This document shows positions 6,201-10,685 of a stretch of DNA of 10,685 nucleotides, in pieces. Where the stretch lies: positions 1-10,685 of the forward strand of contig QHOD01000047.1 of the NCBI GenBank assembly GCA_003218615.1, in the 5' to 3' direction. The notes under the pieces were generated by a model. It ran no database searches. It worked only from the letters and a program-made list of their open reading frames with translations, and was not told the DNA's origin. Every line of letters starts with the position of its first letter. Position 1 is the stretch's first letter. The position numbers and the translations under genes are program-made. Origin of the DNA: Verrucomicrobiota bacterium. GTDB lineage: Bacteria > Verrucomicrobiota > Verrucomicrobiia > Chthoniobacterales > UBA10450.

Positions 6201-7472
6201 ATGGCTCGCGTTCTTCACGTTATTCCTTACCAAAAATTCTTTCCTCCCGTTGGAGGAGCATGGCGGCCGTTTTTCTTTCTTCGGGAACTTGCCCGGCAGC
6301 ATGAGGTTCACGCTATCATTCTGCAACCGCAGAGCGAACTGCAGGGAGAACGCGGCGGTTACCGTTTTCCCGACAACGTGAAGGTGTACGGCCCGGCCCA
6401 AACGCCTCCGCCGCGCACGATTTTCGATTTGCTGCCCGCACGTCTCAATTCCGCCTTGCACTATCGCTGGCTTCGGCGCTCGTGGCGCGGGCCGGCCGGA
6501 ACAACGGCTCTGGAAATTCACCATCTGCTCGAAAAGATTCTGTGCATGGAGCGAATTGATGTCGTCATCTTTGAGCATCTTCATTCCATGATGGCGGCTC
6601 CAATTGTCCGCCGCTTTAGCCCGCAGAGCATCCGCATTTTGCATGCTCACAATGTCGATAGCGACTTGCATGAGCAGTTGTTGAAGGCTGGCAACACAGC
6701 GACACGTGCCGACCTCTCCTTGTTGCACAACGCACGCTGGTCAGAAAGCAACCTGCACCGTTTCGTAGATACGTTTTGGACGTGCAGTGAAATTGATCGC
6801 GCGAAGTTGGAGGCGATGAATCAAGGCCGCATCCACGGTTGGACGATTCGGACCGGCGTGGATACAACTGTGCTTCAATACGATGATCGTGCTGACAAGT
6901 TTAACCGCAAGGAAATTCTCTTTTGCGGAAGCTTGGATTATCCCCCGAACAGAAACGGATTACTTTGGTTTCACACATCCATTTGGCCGCTTATACGTGA
7001 ACGTTTACCACAGGTTAGGCTCGTTGTGATCGGGAAAGGCAGGGCAGGAAGCGAGTTTTCAAGATTGCGCTCCGAGCCATCTGTGGATTTCAAAGGCGAG
7101 GTGGAAAGCGTTATTCCGTATTACGAGCGCAGCAGTTGTGTCGTCGTGCCATTGTTACAAGGCAGCGGTGTACGCGTAAAGATTCTGGAAGCGATGAGCC
7201 TCGGCAGCCCGGTGGTTTCGACGCCCATGGGCGCGGAAGGCATCGAGGCGGAACAGGGCCGTGAAATTCTTTTGGCCGACCAAGCGGAGAGCTTTGCTGC
7301 GGCCGTCTTGCGTTTGCTGGCCAACCGGGAGTTATTCGAAAATTTGCGCGGCGCGGCGCGGCGTTTGGTGGAGGAGAAGTACGACTGGCAAATGATCGGA
7401 AAGAAAATTAACCGCGTTATCAATGAAATACGAACAGTGAATGAAGTTGCTCAGAGTGAACACCCTGCTTAG
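6201..7472 (+). CDS. Glycosyltransferase family 4 (GT-B fold)
   Basis: This is a predicted retaining glycosyltransferase (423 residues) of the Glycos_transf_1/GT4 type, adding a sugar to the growing glycan in the cytoplasm. The N-terminal acceptor domain opens with MARVLHVIPYQKFFPPVGGA. The donor domain shows FCGSLDYPPNRNGLLWF (241-257), RLVVIGKG (273-280) and the GT4 signature GSGVRVKILEAMSLGSPVVS (321-340), where Glu330 is the conserved EX7E-region Glu. The frame is open upstream to 5997, inside the previous gene, but that part is a shadow; ATG 6201 fits the family N-terminus. The last residues after YDWQMIGKKINRVINEI are irregular and run 32 bases into the following sulfotransferase gene, as if the original 3' end had been replaced. 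This type of GT4 (with the YPPNRNG motif) is common in exopolysaccharide loci. The sugar is unknown. Confidence 0.87.
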   Translation: MARVLHVIPYQKFFPPVGGAWRPFFFLRELARQHEVHAIILQPQSELQGERGGYRFPDNVKVYGPAQTPPPRTIFDLLPARLNSALHYRWLRRSWRGPAGTTALEIHHLLEKILCMERIDVVIFEHLHSMMAAPIVRRFSPQSIRILHAHNVDSDLHEQLLKAGNTATRADLSLLHNARWSESNLHRFVDTFWTCSEIDRAKLEAMNQGRIHGWTIRTGVDTTVLQYDDRADKFNRKEILFCGSLDYPPNRNGLLWFHTSIWPLIRERLPQVRLVVIGKGRAGSEFSRLRSEPSVDFKGEVESVIPYYERSSCVVVPLLQGSGVRVKILEAMSLGSPVVSTPMGAEGIEAEQGREILLADQAESFAAAVLRLLANRELFENLRGAARRLVEEKYDWQMIGKKINRVINEIRTVNEVAQSEHPA

Positions 7473-8235
7473 GCGCCTGGTTACGCGATCGAGTGTTTGC
7501 ATGTTCCATCTCGGGCGTTGCGGTTCGACTGTTTTGGCGAGCCTGCTTAGTGAACACCGTGTGTTAATACGATGGAGCGGGGAGATTTTCGAATCCATGC
7601 GCCAGAACCCCTCCAGGTTTTCTCATTTAAGCTCGCCCTTTGAGGCAATCAGCGAGAGGAGGAATAGATTCCCGCCCCGGCCAGTATATGGACTCGAAAT
7701 AAAGTTTTCCCGTTCCCGACATCTTGCTCCGGAATTACTAAACACTAATCTGAAATCCTGCATTGACGAGCTCAGAACACTCGAATTCACCAAGTTTATC
7801 GTCCTGAGGCGACGCAATTACCTTAGACAGCTCCTTTCAAGCTGGATTGCATGGAGGTCCAAAATTTTCCATCAACCCCGAAATGCTCCGGGGCACGCGC
7901 CCTTTAAAGTAACAGTTAATCCGGCCCGTTGTAATCGCGGTTTCTGGATCAAAAGCCTGATCGAGCATCTCAATGACATCGATGCGGAATATCAAGAGAT
8001 CTACAAGGAACTCGCGCAAGATCGCATACTCAAGTTGGAATACGAAGACGACATTCTCGAGAATCCTCGGATCGCATATGAAAAGACGTGCGAATTCTTA
8101 GACATTCGGCCTCACGGATTTGCTCCAGATTTGGCAAGAACCAATCCGTTTCGCGTGGCTGACATGATAGCGAATTTCCAAGAGATCGAGAAATGTCTAA
8201 GCGGTACACGATTCGCGTGGATGCTCTACGATTGA
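7441..8235 (+). CDS. Sulfotransferase family protein (second, unrelated subtype)
   Basis: This is a predicted PAPS-dependent sulfotransferase of 264 residues. The phosphosulfate loop is HLGRCGSTVL (23-32), a variant in which the usual Lys-Thr/Ser-Gly is RCGST. A 3'-phosphate motif IVLRRRNYLRQLLSSW (120-135) follows, as does a C-terminal YEDDILENPRIAYEKTCEFL (201-220), the helix region shared by LPS/Nod-factor-like sulfotransferases. It resembles the first sulfotransferase only in fold-level motifs, so it is not a recent duplicate. The ATG at 7441 overlaps the GT4 end by 32 bases in another frame; an in-frame ATG at 7501 would begin only two residues before the loop, so 7441 is more plausible. 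The gene is AT-rich compared with its neighbours (24 of 60 bases G or C at 7741-7800). The acceptor is unknown, presumably a sugar of this locus. Confidence 0.78.
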   Translation: MKLLRVNTLLRRLVTRSSVCMFHLGRCGSTVLASLLSEHRVLIRWSGEIFESMRQNPSRFSHLSSPFEAISERRNRFPPRPVYGLEIKFSRSRHLAPELLNTNLKSCIDELRTLEFTKFIVLRRRNYLRQLLSSWIAWRSKIFHQPRNAPGHAPFKVTVNPARCNRGFWIKSLIEHLNDIDAEYQEIYKELAQDRILKLEYEDDILENPRIAYEKTCEFLDIRPHGFAPDLARTNPFRVADMIANFQEIEKCLSGTRFAWMLYD

Positions 8236-8239
8236 CCAG

Positions 8240-8255
8240 GAGCGTGCTCACGCTC
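8240..8255 (+). terminator. Possible weak intrinsic terminator
   Basis: GAGCGTG (8240-8246) pairs exactly with CACGCTC (8249-8255); realistically this is a 6-bp stem with a 4-base loop. A run of five T follows at 8264-8268, eight bases past the stem, which is further than usual. It lies 5 bases after the sulfotransferase stop. It may equally be part of the degenerate repeat described next. Confidence 0.3.
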
Positions 8256-8325
8256 GTGCTCGGTTTTTGATTACGAGTACGATGACGAGTAAGAGGAAGA
8301 GCAAAAGCGAGAAGAAGACAGGAGC
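8242..8325. repeat. Degenerate GAGTACGA/GAGCACGA-like repeat with inverted halves
   Basis: Bases 8242-8262 read on the minus strand as CGAGCACGAGCGTGAGCAC-like units. After GTTTTTGATT the plus strand carries related units (ACGAGTACGATGACGAGTA, 8273-8291) that fade into purine-rich AAGAGGAAGAGC-type DNA up to about 8325. The two halves could pair imperfectly around the T-rich centre. Degenerate arrays of this kind are, from memory, found between genes in Verrucomicrobiota genomes. No gene fits in the 113-base gap. Confidence 0.5.
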
Positions 8326-8348
8326 AGGCTTTAGAATATTTTACCGTA

Positions 8349-9227
8349 ATGGCGACTCCACTGGTTAGCGTCCTGATGACGGCCTACAATCGCGAGAAAT
8401 ATATCGCGGAAGCGATTGAAAGCGTGCTGGCATCCACCTTCCAAGATTTTGAGCTGATCATTGTGGATGACTGCTCCAGGGACCACACCGTGGAAATCGT
8501 GCGCCGTTACACGTCCGATCCGCGCCTACAAGTCCATGTGAATGAAAAGAATCTCGGTGATTATCCGAACCGCAATCGCGCGGCATCGCTGGCGAAGGGT
8601 CAATATCTCAAGTACGTCGATTCGGATGATTACATCTACCCGCGCGGCCTCCAGATAATGGTGGAAATGTTCGGGCCGTTCACACAGGCCGCGGTCGGCT
8701 TCTGTTCTTTTGCTCAAGTAAGCGAACGGCCGTATCCTTTTCAGCTCAGTCCCCGCGAGGCCTATCAATACTCGTACTTCAATAGGACACACTCAATTTT
8801 CAGTCGCGCCTCGCTTTCAAGTATTATTCGTCGCGATAAGTTCGAGGCGGTTGGCGGCTTTACCGGCAAAAGAATGGTAGGCGATTTTGAAATGTGGCAC
8901 ATCCTGGCAGCGCGGTTTCCAGTTGTCCTTTTGCCAGACGGAATCGTCTGGAATCGAGAGCATCCCGCTCAGGAGATTCAAGATTTCCGAAATCGGCCAT
9001 CCGACGCTTTCACATACAACCGAATCAGCATCGACTACCTTCAACGGCCGGAATGTCCGCTATTGCCGGACGAACGTAAACGCGCATTGAAAATGATCCG
9101 GCGAGGGCAGGCGCGACGCATTTTGCGTGAGATAGCGCACTGCCGGGGCGGCACCGCCAGGAAGCTGCTGGCCCAATCCGCGCTCAAGCCAGCCCAAATT
9201 GTGCCTACGGCGTTTTCACGCGTATGA
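8349..9227 (+). CDS. Glycosyltransferase family 2 (GT-A fold)
   Basis: This is a predicted inverting glycosyltransferase of 292 residues. It starts with PLVSVLMTAYNREKYIAEAI (4-23), then IIVDDCSRD (37-45), the nucleotide-sugar Asp pair of GT2 enzymes, and YVDSDDYI (89-96), the metal-binding DxD. Further on, MVGDFEMWHILAARF (176-190) holds the acidic residue region (GDFEMW) that usually carries the catalytic base, and WNREHPAQ (201-208) matches the R/Q-x-H-type C-terminal motif of this subgroup. No transmembrane segment is evident, so it is a cytoplasmic, perhaps peripherally bound, single-addition enzyme rather than a processive synthase. No Shine-Dalgarno lies at a useful distance. Its stop overlaps the next start (ATGA, 9224-9227), implying a coupled pair with the methyltransferase, which may modify the sugar it adds. 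Confidence 0.88.
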   Translation: MATPLVSVLMTAYNREKYIAEAIESVLASTFQDFELIIVDDCSRDHTVEIVRRYTSDPRLQVHVNEKNLGDYPNRNRAASLAKGQYLKYVDSDDYIYPRGLQIMVEMFGPFTQAAVGFCSFAQVSERPYPFQLSPREAYQYSYFNRTHSIFSRASLSSIIRRDKFEAVGGFTGKRMVGDFEMWHILAARFPVVLLPDGIVWNREHPAQEIQDFRNRPSDAFTYNRISIDYLQRPECPLLPDERKRALKMIRRGQARRILREIAHCRGGTARKLLAQSALKPAQIVPTAFSRV

Positions 9228-9997
9228 ACCCGTTGACTGAATCGCCGACTCGTGCCACCTCGGAAGCCTCTGCGCCGGTTCGCATGCGCTCCCTCGCGAA
9301 GCAGATGTTACATCGTGTGTTGGCGCGTTTTGGTCTGCGCGTTTCGAGGATTCGAAGACCGCGGGGGGGAGAACTTTACTTCAACACGGGACGCTTGACT
9401 CCACCAGAAGAGAACTCGCGGGAGTTGTATGAGCAGTTTTACCGAGATCAGACTGCGCTGAAAGACTACTATACGAAAGGTCGGTTGGCGTTTTACCGTG
9501 CGGTCTCCGACAGATTGCAGGAAATCAACCTAGCGCTTGATGGCAAAGACGTGCTGGATGTGGGCTGCGGCACGGGGCATCTCTTGACCGAGTTACAACG
9601 CTGGTCAAAGCCGCGAAGCATGACAGGTTGTGATTTTTCCGAGCAAGCGATGGCCTTTTCGCGAGAACACTTTCCAGGTTGCCGGTTTTTTAGACACGAT
9701 ATTTGCGAGCCACTACCCGGATCGTTCGATGTTGTTCTGTGCACCGAGGTGTTGGAGCACCTGGAACGGCCGTTCGTTGCCATTAGAAACCTTCTCAATG
9801 CTACAAGGAAACACGGCGCACTCGTGTTGACGGTCCCCAACGGGCGAACTGACACTGCAAACGAGCATCTGAATTTTTGGAGCCCGGAGAGCTGGAAGGT
9901 GTTCGTCGAAAGAGAATGTCCGCAGTGTGTCGTGAAGACGTCCACTTTGCTGGACGGCAAAAACAATTTTGCGCTCGTACACAAATCGACAGGCTGA
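9224..9997 (+). CDS. Class I SAM-dependent methyltransferase
   Basis: This is a predicted methyltransferase of 257 residues with an intact SAM site: VLDVGCGTGHLL (110-121, motif I), the acidic residue at the end of strand 2 in GCDFSEQAM (135-143, Asp137), and LCTEVLEHLERPF (172-184, motif IV region), followed by ALVLTVPNGR (199-208). This is the Methyltransf_11/UbiG-like arrangement often used for sugar or glycan methylation. The first 100 residues precede the domain and are basic (RVLARFGLRVSRIRRPRGG, 31-49), which may help it associate with the membrane. Unlike the methyltransferase at 3031-3912, its motif I is canonical. It overlaps the GT2 gene by 4 bases and is followed 18 bases later by the HisH-like gene. 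The acceptor is not readable from sequence. Confidence 0.87.
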   Translation: MNPLTESPTRATSEASAPVRMRSLAKQMLHRVLARFGLRVSRIRRPRGGELYFNTGRLTPPEENSRELYEQFYRDQTALKDYYTKGRLAFYRAVSDRLQEINLALDGKDVLDVGCGTGHLLTELQRWSKPRSMTGCDFSEQAMAFSREHFPGCRFFRHDICEPLPGSFDVVLCTEVLEHLERPFVAIRNLLNATRKHGALVLTVPNGRTDTANEHLNFWSPESWKVFVERECPQCVVKTSTLLDGKNNFALVHKSTG

Positions 9998-10015
9998 CTC
10001 GAATAGCAACTTCGC

Positions 10016-10642
10016 ATGCAGAAGGCGATCACCATCATCGATTACGGCATGGCTAATCTTGGATCGATTGCCAATATGCTGAAGAAGCTGGGCGTACAGC
10101 CAGTCATCGGAGCAGATCCCGCTGTCGCCGGTCGCGCAACAAAGCTGATCCTTCCCGGGATCGGTGCCTTCGACCACGGCATGCAGCGCTTGCGCGAGCG
10201 CGGTTTCGTCGACGTGCTGAACGCCAAGGTGCTTGAAGAAAAGGTGCCGGTGCTTGGGATTTGTCTCGGCGCGCAATTAATCACCGCCTCCAGCGAAGAA
10301 GGAATATTGCCTGGACTGGGCTGGCTTAACGCGTGCACGGTGCGTTTCGATTTCTCCCGCCTGAATGCCCGCCCCAAGATCCCGCACATGGGCTGGAATA
10401 CCGTGCGCGTTCTCAAACAAAGTCCGCTTTACGAAGGAATGCCAGCGGAGTCTCGGTTCTATTTCGTTCATTCTTACCACATCGCCTGCAACGACCCGGC
10501 CGATCGACTCACCGAAACGACATACGGCATGCCGTTCACGTCGAGCGTGCAGCGCGACAATATCCTCGGGGCGCAGTTCCATCCGGAGAAAAGCCACAGG
10601 TTCGGCTTGCAATTATTGAGAAATTTCGTTGAGCGCTTCTGA
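10016..10642 (+). CDS. hisH: HisH-type glutamine amidotransferase, probably for amidino-sugar synthesis
   Basis: This is a class I glutamine amidotransferase subunit (208 residues) that hydrolyses glutamine and passes ammonia to a HisF partner. The triad is complete: Cys83 in GICLG (81-85), and His189 and Glu191 in AQFHPEKSH (186-194). The oxyanion-strand segment LPGIGAF (46-52) and the N-terminal IIDYGMANLGSI are also typical. HisH proteins of O-antigen loci (HisH2 type) share features seen here: SSEEGILPGLGWL (92-104), KIPHMGWN (121-128) and FVHSYH (150-155). In those loci HisH2/HisF2 and a WbpG-like PP-loop enzyme convert a sugar acetamide to an acetamidino group. The next gene is a HisF start overlapping this stop by one base, and no other his gene is present. 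Biochemically a housekeeping IGP synthase subunit cannot be ruled out, but the context argues against it. Confidence 0.88.
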   Translation: MQKAITIIDYGMANLGSIANMLKKLGVQPVIGADPAVAGRATKLILPGIGAFDHGMQRLRERGFVDVLNAKVLEEKVPVLGICLGAQLITASSEEGILPGLGWLNACTVRFDFSRLNARPKIPHMGWNTVRVLKQSPLYEGMPAESRFYFVHSYHIACNDPADRLTETTYGMPFTSSVQRDNILGAQFHPEKSHRFGLQLLRNFVERF

Positions 10643-10685
10643 TGGTCCGCACTCGTATTATTCCCCTTCTGCTGTTGAAAAATCA
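10642..10685 (+). CDS. hisF: HisF-type cyclase subunit, first 14 codons (3' cut by window edge)
   Basis: The ATG at 10642 shares its A with the TGA of the HisH gene (TGATG coupling). The 14 readable codons encode MVRTRIIPLLLLKN, which matches the conserved start of HisF proteins (R-I-I-P-C-L-D/L pattern) and in particular the LLLKN form I recall from HisF2-like proteins of O-antigen loci. In housekeeping HisF the usual sequence is RIIPCLDV, and its Asp is an active-site residue of IGP cyclisation. Here the position reads Leu, which supports a non-histidine role. The gene continues past the edge, so length and other catalytic residues cannot be seen. Confidence 0.75.
   Translation, partial: MVRTRIIPLLLLKN

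Noticed and set aside
8320..8324. AGGAG as ribosome binding site for the GT2 gene
   Set aside because: It ends 24 bases before the ATG at 8349, too far for normal initiation, and it belongs to a purine-rich repeat.
8332..8337. TAGAAT as a -10 promoter element before the GT2 gene
   Set aside because: No -35-like hexamer at the right spacing, and it lies only about 11 bases before the start codon.
9493..10276. Long minus-strand open frames opposite the methyltransferase and HisH genes
   Set aside because: They are antisense shadows of well-supported genes, with compositions rich in Arg, Ser and Pro and no domain motifs.
10016..10642. HisH as part of a housekeeping histidine operon
   Set aside because: All neighbours are glycan genes, there are no other his genes on the left, and the HisF start lacks the Asp of the cyclase active site.

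Overview
The window is a stretch of a bacterial surface-polysaccharide (O-antigen or capsule type) biosynthesis locus. All genes lie on the + strand, mostly head to tail with short gaps or ATGA-type overlaps. The likely host is a Verrucomicrobiota-type or related environmental bacterium. This rests on the intergenic repeats (a degenerate AATCCGA heptamer array, GC-rich imperfect palindromes, a GAGTACGA-like degenerate array), the moderate GC and the near absence of Shine-Dalgarno sequences. It is inference from memory of such genomes, not a proven placement.

Layout. 1-681: C-terminal part of Wzt, the ATPase of an ABC polysaccharide exporter. 684-1798: a PP-loop ATPase-like gene whose N-terminus looks broken. 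1912-2724: a sulfotransferase. 2725-3030: a gene-free stretch packed with small palindromes and heptamer repeats. 3031-3912: a SAM methyltransferase with an atypical motif I. 3909-4829: a GT9 (heptosyltransferase-like) glycosyltransferase. 4895-6190: a polysaccharide pyruvyl transferase family protein. 6201-7472: a GT4 glycosyltransferase. 7441-8235: a second, different sulfotransferase. 8236-8348: a degenerate repeat spacer. 8349-9227: a GT2 glycosyltransferase. 9224-9997: a canonical class I SAM methyltransferase. 10016-10642: a HisH-type glutamine amidotransferase. 10642 to the edge: the first 14 codons of a HisF partner.

Together the genes suggest a glycan built by at least three glycosyltransferases. 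It would be decorated by sulfation, methylation and probably pyruvyl ketals, and exported by a Wzm/Wzt ABC transporter. The HisH/HisF pair inside a polysaccharide locus points to ammonia supply for an amidino-sugar, as known for O-antigen loci with HisH2/HisF2 and a WbpG-type partner, rather than to histidine synthesis. No WbpG-type gene is visible here; it could lie beyond the right edge.

The most notable points are the broken PP-loop gene, the repeat-filled gap that is open in the methyltransferase frame, two unrelated low-GC sulfotransferase genes with cassette-like borders, and the HisH/HisF pair. I saw no RNA genes, CRISPR arrays, transposases or attachment sites.
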